Part shown: positions 17,461-25,753 of the stretch, piece by piece
Numbering within the stretch: position 1 is the stretch's first letter
Layout of the letters: every line of letters begins with the position of its first letter
DNA from: Dyadobacter sp. 3J3
GTDB taxonomy: Bacteria > Bacteroidota > Bacteroidia > Cytophagales > Spirosomataceae
Direction: 5' to 3'
Length of the DNA stretch: 64,000 nt
Assembly: GCF_009801115.1 (NCBI RefSeq)
Contig: NZ_VTOL01000004.1
Coordinates: 124,001-188,000 of the forward strand
Notes under the pieces: generated by a model
Told to the model about the DNA's origin: nothing
The model's database searches: none
Seen by the model: only the letters and a program-made list of their open reading frames with translations
Position numbers and translations under genes: made by a program

Positions 17461-19410
17461 ATGCCAACGAATATACAGTTACAACCTCTTTGGAAACCAG
17501 GCAAAAAACTAACAGAACAGTCTAATCTCAAAAAGTACATGGACTGGCTTTTCGTTAAAAAAGGGCTCTATTTTCGTGGATATCATGATTTATGGGAATG
17601 GTCGGTGACGGATCTTGAAGATTTCTGGGAAAGTCTCTGGCAATATTTTCATATCAAATCTCACGATATTTATCTTGAAGTTTTGCGTAGACCCAAAAAG
17701 GGCATGATTGGGACACAATGGTTTAGAAGATCAAGCCTTAATTATGCGGAACATATTTTCAGAAATAAAACTAAGGATCATCCCGCCATACTTTTTCAAT
17801 CTGAAACACAAGGATTAACAAAAATCTCCTGGGAAGAGCTTGAATTGCAGGTAGCTGCTGTTTCAACATGGCTTCGTCAACGGGGCGTTAAGCCGGGCGA
17901 CAGGGTTGCCGCCGTTTTACCAAATATTCCTCAGGCCGTTGTTGCATTTTTAGCGACGAACGCGATTGGTGCTGTCTGGTCAAGCTGTTCGCCGGATTTT
18001 GGCAGAGCTGGGATTGTGGAACGGTTAGCACAAATTCAACCTAAGGTATTATTCGTGACAGACGGGTATCATTACAATGGAAAAACTGTTGATACCACAG
18101 CAACAACGATGGAGCTGGGTTCTGCACTTCCTTCTGTTAAAGATATTGTTATGATTTCCAATATCAATTCTGACTCAAAACCGGAAGGGATAAGGTCGTG
18201 GGAGGATATTTTACATTTGCCTAATTTCGGAATCGATTTTGAAGCGGTACCTTTTGAACATCCGATCTGGGTACTCTATTCTTCTGGTACAACAGGCAAA
18301 CCGAAAGCGATAACGCATAGTGTGGGCGGTTGTTTGCTTGAACATTTGAAAATACTGGCCATTCATCAAAATGTAAAACCTGGCGACCGCTATTTCTGGT
18401 ACTCTACTACGGGCTGGATGATGTGGAATTTTGCCTTAGGCTCCATGTTATGCGGAGCGACACTGGTGCTTTATGATGGCTCTCCCGCCTTTCCCAATAC
18501 ACAAGTTTTATGGACCTTGGCAGAACGCGCTAAAATCACCCATTTTGGTAGCGGCGCAGCTTATTTCATTAATTGCATGAAAGCCGGAACAAGTGTTCCT
18601 TCTGAGAAGCTTTCATATTTGGAAACAATTGGCTCAACAGGTTCTCCACTTCCGCCAGATGTTTATGAATGGATTTATCAGCATGTCAAAAAGGAAATCT
18701 GGCTTATTTCATTGAGCGGCGGAACGGATATTTGCAGTGCATTTGTTGGGGGAAATCCAATGGAACCTGTTTATCCGGGAGAAATTCAAAGCCGTGCTTT
18801 GGGTGCCAAAGTGGAAGCTTTTGATGAAAACGGGAAGTCGGTTATTGAAGAATTGGGGGAAATGGTAATCACCCAGCCAATGCCTTCCATGCCGATTTAT
18901 TTTTGGAATGATGAAGACAACGAGCGCTACGAAAGCAGCTATTTTGAAACCTATCCAAACATTTGGCGCCACGGCGACTGGATCAAAATCACATCCAGAG
19001 GCTCCGTTATTATTTACGGAAGATCAGACGCAACCTTAAACCGTGACGGAATCCGTATTGGAACTGCCGAGGTTTACAGCGCCGTCGAAAGTCTTCCGGA
19101 AATCAAGGACAGTTTGGTGGTTTATCTTGAAAAAGAAAACGGGGGAGGATTTATGCCTTTGTTTGTGGTTTTGGAAGACAATAAAAAACTGACGGAAGCG
19201 CTGAAAGAGGAAATAAAAAACGCATTACGAACACAATATAGTCCGCGCCACGTCCCTGATACCATCGAAGCTGTCGCCGCCATTCCTTATACGATCAACG
19301 GAAAAAAAATGGAAGCACCGGTTAAGAAAATACTGATGGGAATGGATCCCGCAAAAGCGGTCAGTAAGGACACGATGCGGAATCCGGAGGCTTTGGATGG
19401 GTTTGTTTGA
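17461..19410 (+). CDS. Acetoacetate--CoA ligase
   Basis: Activates acetoacetate to acetoacetyl-CoA, feeding ketone-body or PHB-type carbon into lipid metabolism. The ATG at 17461 (MPTNIQLQPLWKPG) gives 649 residues, the family's usual size; longer in-frame extensions upstream are not plausible. Visible signatures are the N-terminal ACS region (DFWESLWQYFHIKS), the AMP-binding P-loop YSSGTTGKPKAI, YFWYSTTGWMMWNF, the SGGTDICSAFVGG adenine site, WRHGDWI and the C-terminal GRSDATLNRDGIRIGTAEVY with the terminal lysine motif INGKKMEAPVKK. Confidence 0.93.
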   Translation: MPTNIQLQPLWKPGKKLTEQSNLKKYMDWLFVKKGLYFRGYHDLWEWSVTDLEDFWESLWQYFHIKSHDIYLEVLRRPKKGMIGTQWFRRSSLNYAEHIFRNKTKDHPAILFQSETQGLTKISWEELELQVAAVSTWLRQRGVKPGDRVAAVLPNIPQAVVAFLATNAIGAVWSSCSPDFGRAGIVERLAQIQPKVLFVTDGYHYNGKTVDTTATTMELGSALPSVKDIVMISNINSDSKPEGIRSWEDILHLPNFGIDFEAVPFEHPIWVLYSSGTTGKPKAITHSVGGCLLEHLKILAIHQNVKPGDRYFWYSTTGWMMWNFALGSMLCGATLVLYDGSPAFPNTQVLWTLAERAKITHFGSGAAYFINCMKAGTSVPSEKLSYLETIGSTGSPLPPDVYEWIYQHVKKEIWLISLSGGTDICSAFVGGNPMEPVYPGEIQSRALGAKVEAFDENGKSVIEELGEMVITQPMPSMPIYFWNDEDNERYESSYFETYPNIWRHGDWIKITSRGSVIIYGRSDATLNRDGIRIGTAEVYSAVESLPEIKDSLVVYLEKENGGGFMPLFVVLEDNKKLTEALKEEIKNALRTQYSPRHVPDTIEAVAAIPYTINGKKMEAPVKKILMGMDPAKAVSKDTMRNPEALDGFV

Positions 19411-19432
19411 AAGTTTATTAAATACCCTTTGA

Positions 19433-19468
19433 TAAAAAAGGAATGGCAGCAAATGTGCTGCCATTCCT
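19433..19468 (-). terminator. Terminator of the lipoprotein pair
   Basis: A 13-bp stem, 19439-19451 with 19456-19468, around a 4-nt loop. On the minus strand it is followed by a run of six T. The stop codon of the small lipoprotein gene lies in the stem base. Confidence 0.85.
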
Positions 19469-19892
19469 AATTGAGTGTTAGTTTGACTTTGACCTCCCCT
19501 AGTGGCAAACAGTGTAAAGTACCTTTGCTTTCAGGGCTTGGGTACAAAGTTGTGTCTGATCCTGAAAGGATAATTTTTAAGTCGTCTACATAAAGTTCAA
19601 CACTATCGGAAAACGAAACTATTCCTTTACTTAATTTTCTGTGATAATTTAAACCAATGAATCTTTGGTTTAAATTATCACTGCTAGGTTGTGTACCTGT
19701 AATTACTAAAACAACGTCTTGGTTGAGCGTTCCATCAACATTAATTATAAAACTCCTGGGCTTAAAATCCGGTAGGATATAAAAGGCATCGGCATAGCAC
19801 GCTTGCGACACGTTGTATTCCCAAATATGCTGTTTTTGGCAAGAGGACAGTGAACCTCCTAGCAAAATCATGAATAAGAATTTTTTTTTCAT
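19467..19892 (-). CDS. Small predicted lipoprotein
   Basis: A 141-residue protein with a lipoprotein signal (MKKKFLFMILLGGSLSSC) and lipobox LSSC. The mature part looks all-beta and has two cysteines beyond the lipobox. No family is recognised. Its ATG overlaps the stop of the larger upstream lipoprotein gene in an ATGA arrangement, so the two are translationally coupled. It could be a partner or protective protein for that gene's product, but nothing in the sequence proves this. The pair looks more AT-rich than its neighbours by eye. Confidence 0.75.
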   Translation of the reverse strand: MKKKFLFMILLGGSLSSCQKQHIWEYNVSQACYADAFYILPDFKPRSFIINVDGTLNQDVVLVITGTQPSSDNLNQRFIGLNYHRKLSKGIVSFSDSVELYVDDLKIILSGSDTTLYPSPESKGTLHCLPLGEVKVKLTLN

Positions 19893-21364
19893 TTTACATT
19901 TGGTTTTCTTCCTGAGCCATCTGTCTTAATTAAAGTGCCTTTAGCATCAGCACCATATAATCTTACACATGGTGTATCGCTTTGAACCATTATTTTCATG
20001 GCAGCTTCAGACATACCATCTCTATTTCTTTTACTTATGGATAAATTTTTTGCGATCTCTAAAGCAACTTCATTATTGATTCTATCCATTTCGTGTTGGT
20101 TAAAAGATCCTGGCCCTAATTCATGAAGTTTTGCAAAATCATTAGCATAATTTGTATTGTTACCTAAGTCCCATGATAGATAATTAGTGCCAGTCCAAAG
20201 TAAATGCTTATATGCATTTGCATTTGTATTATCTGCTTGAGCATCATAAAATCTGGCATTTCCATAATTAACTACTTCATTAGCATTCCTTGCTCCTGAC
20301 CATATCAAATTAACATGCTCCTTTAGAAACTTTATTTCAGCATCACTGAGCTCATCAAAAAATGGTTTGTAAAAACTATCTCCAGCAAACCCTTCAAATG
20401 TATTATAATTAGGCCCCGCCAAATTGTTTGGAGTAATTATAGTAATTGGCGTCAAAGTTGTACCGCATGGCATTGCCTGATTCGCCCCTACCGCAGTTCC
20501 AGGAGCAATGTTTGGATTGCATGTCGGCACATAATTTCCTCCACCAGCATTTCCTCCTCCTCCGTTCAGGCTTCCCGTATATGTACTCCCGCCACTAGCC
20601 CCACCTGAACCATTAACTGGATCAAATGGTTCAGAGATTAATGTCATGGTAAAACAAACATAAGGGGCACAAATTTCGCACATATCGCAATTGTTCTTGT
20701 CTGAACAGGTGCAAGTTGCGTTTGATCTCATATTCATACATTGGGTAAATGTTGTATTGGAACTCACCTTACTGCCAGTTAAATTTTCAGGATTTGCGAC
20801 CTTAAACGACTGGATCGAGCCGTTTTTATCATATCTGTAAACCTTAATAAATTCTCCCTCCCAATTCCGCACAAGAATATCGCCTGTATAAATATTTTTA
20901 CCTCCGTAAAGCCATGACGAGTCGGGCATCAATGTTATCCATTCCGTTCTCACAGATTTTTGTTTGTCCTTATACATCATTAAGTAATTTAATTGATTGT
21001 ATGGAACGTAGGCGCGCGTTTTCGGATTAACAATCAAATTTAAATTTTCAAATTCAAGAGGAACAATAACGGCCTCACCAAAGGATATTGTTTTATAGCC
21101 AGCTTTGTCCCATTGGGGAGTTTTATTTTTTAGATTACCCGCTACTGTTCGTTTGTTTTCTTGTCCTGTAATAGCGGAACTGAAATTTTTATAAAAATAG
21201 GTTTTTGCTTCTCCTATGGTTACTGACATTGAATCTGGAACTTCACTCAAATCACTTTTTTTTACAACATCATTTTGATCTTCCTGACATCCTGATATTA
21301 ACAGCATGCCAGACATAAAAATAGCCGGAATTAAACGGCCAACGGAGTTGACAATTTTTTTCAT
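19889..21364 (-). CDS. Large lipoprotein with Cys cluster and DUF6973-like C-terminal domain
   Basis: A 491-residue predicted lipoprotein (lipobox LISGC) with three parts. Residues about 60-215 form a beta-rich exported region. Residues about 218-245 carry a cysteine cluster (CTCSDKNNCDMCEICAPYVC), followed by a Gly/Ser/Asn-rich linker to about 285. The C-terminal 165 residues are helical with an NANAYKHLLWTG motif, resembling the NAxRHxxW motif that I associate with DUF6973-type domains found at the ends of secreted effector-like proteins. Function is unknown; an anchored effector or surface enzyme is inference. It overlaps the small lipoprotein gene by ATGA. Confidence 0.7.
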   Translation of the reverse strand: MKKIVNSVGRLIPAIFMSGMLLISGCQEDQNDVVKKSDLSEVPDSMSVTIGEAKTYFYKNFSSAITGQENKRTVAGNLKNKTPQWDKAGYKTISFGEAVIVPLEFENLNLIVNPKTRAYVPYNQLNYLMMYKDKQKSVRTEWITLMPDSSWLYGGKNIYTGDILVRNWEGEFIKVYRYDKNGSIQSFKVANPENLTGSKVSSNTTFTQCMNMRSNATCTCSDKNNCDMCEICAPYVCFTMTLISEPFDPVNGSGGASGGSTYTGSLNGGGGNAGGGNYVPTCNPNIAPGTAVGANQAMPCGTTLTPITIITPNNLAGPNYNTFEGFAGDSFYKPFFDELSDAEIKFLKEHVNLIWSGARNANEVVNYGNARFYDAQADNTNANAYKHLLWTGTNYLSWDLGNNTNYANDFAKLHELGPGSFNQHEMDRINNEVALEIAKNLSISKRNRDGMSEAAMKIMVQSDTPCVRLYGADAKGTLIKTDGSGRKPNVK

Positions 21365-21404
21365 AATTTTGTCTTGGTTTAATTGTGGAAACAGTTGGAC
21401 TTCT

Positions 21405-21457
21405 GCAAAGTCACCTGTTACCCGTGGGGACCAACCGAAGGGTGAAGGTGGCTTTGC
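21405..21457 (-). other. Intergenic stem-loop between crp-like and lipoprotein genes
   Basis: GCAAAG at 21405 begins an 11-bp arm that pairs with GGTGGCTTTGC ending at 21457, with one mismatch. An inner ACCC/GGGT helix encloses a 16-nt loop. On the minus strand it would lie in the leader of the large lipoprotein gene or the trailer of the Crp-like gene. No T tract follows, so it is not a typical terminator. Confidence 0.5.
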
Positions 21458-21538
21458 TTATTGTAAACATAAAGTGTAAAAACCTGCCTGTCAATAGCCA
21501 AACAACTTTCTCAACATAGGTTGATTCATGTATCTACA

Positions 21539-22132
21539 TTAGTTGTTTACTAAATTATTGAAATCTTTTCGGGCAAATTCTTTTCGAATGCGAGAAAGGT
21601 GCGTGGGTGTAATACCCAGATAGCTGGCGATATGCTGCATCTTAACTCGATTGGCGATATGTCGGTGTGTTTCTATAAACTCTTCGTAACGTTTATAGGC
21701 TGCCTGCATGTGAGAACCATAAAGACGTTTTTCTGATATATGCAGATAATTATGAAGAAGATGAAAGGCTGGTTCATAGAGCTCAGGGAATTCTTCCATT
21801 AAGGTTTGGTAATCTTCTCTGGTTATTTGATAAAGTATAACTGGTGTACAAGTCTCAATATATTCAGGTGATGGATTACCGCTCAAAAAACTTTCTGTTG
21901 AAAAAATCGGACTTCCCTCAGCAGCAAACCAATTTGTCCATTGCATTTCAAGCGACTGATAATAGCAGCGAACAACGCCTTCTTTTATAAAATATAAATT
22001 TTGCTGGTATTGACCGGGAGAAAGAATCGTTTCAGATTCTGCTAACTTTTTGACGGTAATTTTGGAAAGAAGTGCTTTACTGGCTGATGGACTAGCAAAA
22101 TTTTGCAGGTCGTAGTTGAAAAGCTTTAACAT
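21539..22132 (-). CDS. Crp/Fnr-family transcriptional regulator
   Basis: A 197-residue regulator with an N-terminal cyclic-nucleotide-binding-type barrel (ETILSPGQYQQNLYFIKEGVVRCYY). A dimer helix follows, then a C-terminal winged helix (MQHIASYLGITPTHLSRIRKEF). The PGE-like phosphate-binding arginine and serine of true cAMP binders are not evident, so the ligand is unknown, as in many Bacteroidota Crp-like proteins. A well-matched minus-strand promoter lies upstream. Confidence 0.88.
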   Translation of the reverse strand: MLKLFNYDLQNFASPSASKALLSKITVKKLAESETILSPGQYQQNLYFIKEGVVRCYYQSLEMQWTNWFAAEGSPIFSTESFLSGNPSPEYIETCTPVILYQITREDYQTLMEEFPELYEPAFHLLHNYLHISEKRLYGSHMQAAYKRYEEFIETHRHIANRVKMQHIASYLGITPTHLSRIRKEFARKDFNNLVNN

Positions 22133-22433
22133 CTCGGTATGAGTAGTAAGGGTGGGAATTTTTATTTAGAAGATTTTCATACCGTTGCGTAAAAGTATTT
22201 AATTAAAAATGACAAACTGTTACTACAAGTCACCTTTTTTAATCAAATATTGACTATCTCAAATTTATTTTTACTGCTTATAACTACAAAGATGATTGCT
22301 CTCAAAATCATAGAAAACTGCTTTGCCATTATATTTAAAACCAGCACAAGGATTTATCCCGGCCATTCGTTAGTGACATGTTTATTAACCCAAATAAAAT
22401 TTTAACTTTACTTATTAAAAAAGTAATTTATAA
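22133..22433. other. 301-bp divergent intergenic region
   Basis: AT-rich spacer between the Crp-like gene (-) and the protease gene (+). It holds the minus-strand promoter described separately. On the plus strand a weak TAACTTTA box lies near 22403. No other feature was found. Confidence 0.7.
22260..22290 (-). promoter_or_regulatory. Promoter of the Crp-like regulator gene
   Basis: On the minus strand TTTG (plus 22287-22290) is followed after 19 bp by TAAATTTG (plus 22260-22267). Both boxes match the Bacteroidota sigma-ABfr consensus. The leader would be about 120 nt. Confidence 0.5.
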
Positions 22434-24137
22434 ATGAGCCAGGAAATTCCGGAAAAGCCCGTCAGCAATTCACAATCTGTCATCCGTTTACCCATTATTA
22501 TCAGCATTACGCTGGCTGCCGGTATGTTGCTGGGCAGTACCTTTTTTAGCGGTGGCAAAAAGCTGACCGACGTGGCGAAAGGCTATGCCAAATTCCGGGA
22601 AGTTTTGCTTTTGGTAGAAAATAATTACGTCGATTCTGTGAATACGGAAGAGCTTGTCGATTATTCGATTTCCAAAATGCTGGAAAAGCTGGATCCTCAT
22701 ACCGCTTATTTCAATACAGAAGAAGCGACAGCGGCAAGATCGCAGCTTGATTCTGGCTTTGACGGTATCGGGGTAGAATTTAACATTTATAACGATACGG
22801 TTTATGTTGTAACGCCATTAAGTGGCGGGCCTTCCGAAACTGTTGGTGTCCAAAGTGGCGATAGAATCCTCAAAGTAAATAAAGATGTACTTTCTGCGCC
22901 GGGCGTTACCAATGCTCAGGTTTACAAATTACTTCGTGGCAAACGTGGAACCAAAGTAACGCTTACGATTGAACGACTTGGTTTAAAAGATAAATTGAAT
23001 TTTGAGGTAGTACGTGACCGGATTCCTACCTATTCCGTTGACGCTGCGTATATGGTTGATAAGGAAATTGGCTACATCAAAGTGACCCGTTTTTCGGAAA
23101 CGACTTTTGATGAATTCAAATCCGCATTAAGTACGCTTAAAGCCGCCGGTCTGAAAAAACTGGTGCTCGACCTTCGCGGAAATCCGGGCGGATATATGGA
23201 ACGCGCCACAAGTATTGCCGATGAATTTATTTCAGGAGATAAACTATTGGTTTACACTGAGGGAAAAGACAGTCGGTTCGACCGCAAAACGCGTTCGCAT
23301 GTGGAAGGTGGTTTTGAGCAGGGAGCGTTAGTGGTTTTGGTTGATGAAGGAAGTGCTTCTGCTTCCGAGATTTTAGCAGGTGCCTTACAAGATCATGACC
23401 GTGCGCTGGTGGTAGGCCGCCGTTCTTACGGAAAAGGATTAGTGCAAATGCCGATCAAACTTTCGGATGGCGCGGAATTGCGTCTTACAATTTCAAGATA
23501 TTACACACCAAGTGGGCGCAGTATCCAGAAGCCTTACCAAATGGGCAAAGGAGAAGATTACAACCAGGATCTGACGCACCGCTACGACAGCGGGGAATTC
23601 TTTAATGCAGACAGTATCAAATTTGATAAAACAAAAGCCTATAAAACGGATGGCGGAAGGACTGTTTATGGGGGTGGAGGAATTATGCCGGATGTTTTTG
23701 TACCGCGCGATACGCTGATGAACAGTAAGTATTTATTTGAGCTTTATGCCAAAAATATTATACGTGAATATGCACTGCGTTATGCCAATGAAAATCAGAA
23801 ACAGCTTGAAAAACAGACTTTCCCTGAATATTTAAAAACTTTCCAGATTTCTGATGCCATGATTTCCGAGCTTGTAAAAGACGCAACCAGATCCGGAATC
23901 AAGTTGAATGAAAAAGAACTGAACCGTTCAAAACCAGTTATTCAATCCCAGACCAAAGCCATTATTGGTCGTTATGTCTGGGGAAGAAAGCATAAAAATG
24001 GTTTGAACAACGAGATCTATGAAGTGCTGAATCCAATGGATAATGTGTATCAAAATGCTCTGAAACAGTTTAGTAAAGCTACTGAGCTCGAAAATGGCAA
24101 TTTCAGCAGTTTGAATACGAAAAAAATTGATAAATAG
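22434..24137 (+). CDS. C-terminal processing peptidase, S41 family
   Basis: A periplasmic Ser/Lys protease. The 567-residue protein has an N-terminal membrane anchor (IIISITLAAGMLLGSTFF), an N-terminal helical region and a PDZ domain at about residues 112-190 (DSGFDGIGVEFNI, GDRILKVN). The S41 catalytic domain follows, with LVLDLRGNPGG, catalytic Ser309 in GSASASEILAGAL and Lys334 in RSYGKGLVQ. A C-terminal extension of about 170 residues is typical of Bacteroidota paralogues. The SDR gene follows 53 bp downstream. Confidence 0.94.
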   Translation: MSQEIPEKPVSNSQSVIRLPIIISITLAAGMLLGSTFFSGGKKLTDVAKGYAKFREVLLLVENNYVDSVNTEELVDYSISKMLEKLDPHTAYFNTEEATAARSQLDSGFDGIGVEFNIYNDTVYVVTPLSGGPSETVGVQSGDRILKVNKDVLSAPGVTNAQVYKLLRGKRGTKVTLTIERLGLKDKLNFEVVRDRIPTYSVDAAYMVDKEIGYIKVTRFSETTFDEFKSALSTLKAAGLKKLVLDLRGNPGGYMERATSIADEFISGDKLLVYTEGKDSRFDRKTRSHVEGGFEQGALVVLVDEGSASASEILAGALQDHDRALVVGRRSYGKGLVQMPIKLSDGAELRLTISRYYTPSGRSIQKPYQMGKGEDYNQDLTHRYDSGEFFNADSIKFDKTKAYKTDGGRTVYGGGGIMPDVFVPRDTLMNSKYLFELYAKNIIREYALRYANENQKQLEKQTFPEYLKTFQISDAMISELVKDATRSGIKLNEKELNRSKPVIQSQTKAIIGRYVWGRKHKNGLNNEIYEVLNPMDNVYQNALKQFSKATELENGNFSSLNTKKIDK

Positions 24138-24190
24138 TTAATTGTTATCCTGAAAGTTCCGGCTGGCAAATACAAAATTTTAGTTAAATA

Positions 24191-24943
24191 ATGTCCCGAA
24201 TTGCATTAATAACCGGAGCAACATCCGGCATAGGAAAAGCCACAGCAGAAGCATTTGCTGCGGCAGGAATCAATCTGATACTTTGCGGCCGTCGCCAGGA
24301 TAAACTGGAGAGTGTGGTTGCCGAGTTAGCTCAAAAAGTAAAAATTACAACACTGCTTTTCGATGTAAGAGATAAAAAAGCGGTGTTTGATGCAATTTCT
24401 TCATTGCCGGACGATTGGAAAAATATTAATATTTTGATCAACAATGCCGGAAATGCGCATGGTTTAGGATCGCTTGATGAGGGTGATACCGATGATTGGG
24501 ATGCGATGATTGATGGAAATGTAAAAGGATTGCTTTATGTATCAAAAGCAATTATTCCAACGCTGATCGCAAATAACAAAGGACATATTGTAAATATCAG
24601 TTCTGTTGCCGGAAAGCAGACTTACATCAACGGAGTTGTCTATTGCGCGTCAAAAGCAGCTGTTGAAGTTTTGAGTGAAGGAATGCGCCTGGAATTAACT
24701 CAGCATGGAATAAAAGTGACGAATGTTGCGCCAGGAGCTGTGGAAACAGAGTTTTCGTTGGTTCGTTTTAAAGGTGATGAAGAACGTGCTGAGAAAGTTT
24801 ATCAGGGTTTTGATCCCTTGCAGGCAAGTGATATTGCCGATATGATATTGTATGCCGTGAACGCACCGGCACGTGTAACAATCGCTGATGTGACAATTCT
24901 TGCAGGCGCTCAATCTGCCGCAACTACGATTTATAGAAAATAA
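24191..24943 (+). CDS. Short-chain dehydrogenase/reductase
   Basis: An NAD(P)-dependent oxidoreductase of the classical SDR family, close to the YdfG group. It has the Rossmann motif GATSGIGKA at residues 8-16, NNAG at about 85, catalytic Ser in ISSVAGK and the YCASK catalytic Tyr/Lys pair. The 250-residue length is normal. The arginine after the second strand (CGRRQDK) suggests NADP preference. Substrate is unknown; YdfG relatives act on serine and 3-hydroxy acids. A terminator follows at 24963. Confidence 0.9.
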   Translation: MSRIALITGATSGIGKATAEAFAAAGINLILCGRRQDKLESVVAELAQKVKITTLLFDVRDKKAVFDAISSLPDDWKNINILINNAGNAHGLGSLDEGDTDDWDAMIDGNVKGLLYVSKAIIPTLIANNKGHIVNISSVAGKQTYINGVVYCASKAAVEVLSEGMRLELTQHGIKVTNVAPGAVETEFSLVRFKGDEERAEKVYQGFDPLQASDIADMILYAVNAPARVTIADVTILAGAQSAATTIYRK

Positions 24944-24962
24944 GAAAAGTCAGTTTAAAATT

Positions 24963-25017
24963 ATAATGGGTGTCTTGCCAAAATTTTATTTGGTAAGACA
25001 CCCATTATTTTTTGTAA
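24963..25017 (+). terminator. Terminator after the SDR gene
   Basis: A 20-bp stem with one G-T pair (ATAATGGGTGTCTTGCCAAA and its partner) around a short loop, then a T-rich tail. The tail holds the TTTG of the next promoter. Confidence 0.9.
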
Positions 25018-25062
25018 AAAAATAAAATAATTTATACTTTTGAAACATCAGATGATATGATG
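25011..25062 (+). promoter_or_regulatory. Promoter and possible operator of the GntR gene
   Basis: TTTG at 25011-25014, 20 bp, then TACTTTTG at 25035-25042 is a full match to the Bacteroidota promoter. An inverted repeat CATCA-N7-TGATG (25046-25062) covers the expected start site and the start codon at 25057, a plausible autoregulatory operator. Confidence 0.6.
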
Positions 25063-25728
25063 AATAAAGAAAACATAATAAAACGACTTAGTCTCGCTGA
25101 CGATGTAGCCAGCAGATTGCAGCAAAAGATCCAGGACGGGGATTTTGCAATAGGTGAGAAATTACCAACAGAACCAGAATTAATGACGGTTTTTGGCGTG
25201 GGAAGGTCAACGATCAGGGAAGCAGTAAGAAATTTATCAAATGCGGGACTGGTTCGTGTCCAACAGGGTTTGGGCACTTTTGTCGAACAAAAACAAATTG
25301 CTTCAGAATCGTTAACGGATAGATTTCTAAGAGCAAAGGGGCAGGAGTTAAACGAAATCCGCCAACTATTTGAAATCAAAATTGCCGAAAAAGCGGCCCT
25401 GAACCGTACGGAAAAGGATATTTTAGAAATGAAAAAATATCTGGAAGAACGGAAGGAAATGGCGTTAGCCAACAATCCGGATGCCTGTATCGAAGCCGAT
25501 ATAAGCTTCCACTTATGCATCGCGACAGCATCTCAAAGTGAAATTTTACTTGATCTGTATAAAACAGTAGCACGTAATATGAAAGAGTATTTTTCGGGAA
25601 TATATGTTGATACAGAGAGTTTTATCAATACGCAGGAATATCACGAAGCTTTGCTCCAAAGTATTATAGATCAAGATCCACAAAAGGCATGGGAGTGGGC
25701 GGCAAGAATAACCGGCCAACCTGTTTAG
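25057..25728 (+). CDS. GntR-family (FadR/FCD) transcriptional regulator
   Basis: A 223-residue regulator. The N-terminal winged helix (residues about 12-75) shows the GntR signature KLPTEPELMTVFGVGRSTIREAV. The C-terminal FCD ligand-binding domain includes LRIFEIKIAEKA-like text (EIRQLFEIKIAEKAAL), DISFHLCIATAS and YHEALLQSI with the histidines expected for metal or ligand binding. It precedes the MFS gene by 25 bp, so it probably controls that transporter and itself. Confidence 0.92.
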   Translation: MMNKENIIKRLSLADDVASRLQQKIQDGDFAIGEKLPTEPELMTVFGVGRSTIREAVRNLSNAGLVRVQQGLGTFVEQKQIASESLTDRFLRAKGQELNEIRQLFEIKIAEKAALNRTEKDILEMKKYLEERKEMALANNPDACIEADISFHLCIATASQSEILLDLYKTVARNMKEYFSGIYVDTESFINTQEYHEALLQSIIDQDPQKAWEWAARITGQPV

Positions 25729-25753
25729 TATCCGTTTTTTAAGAATAATAGTT

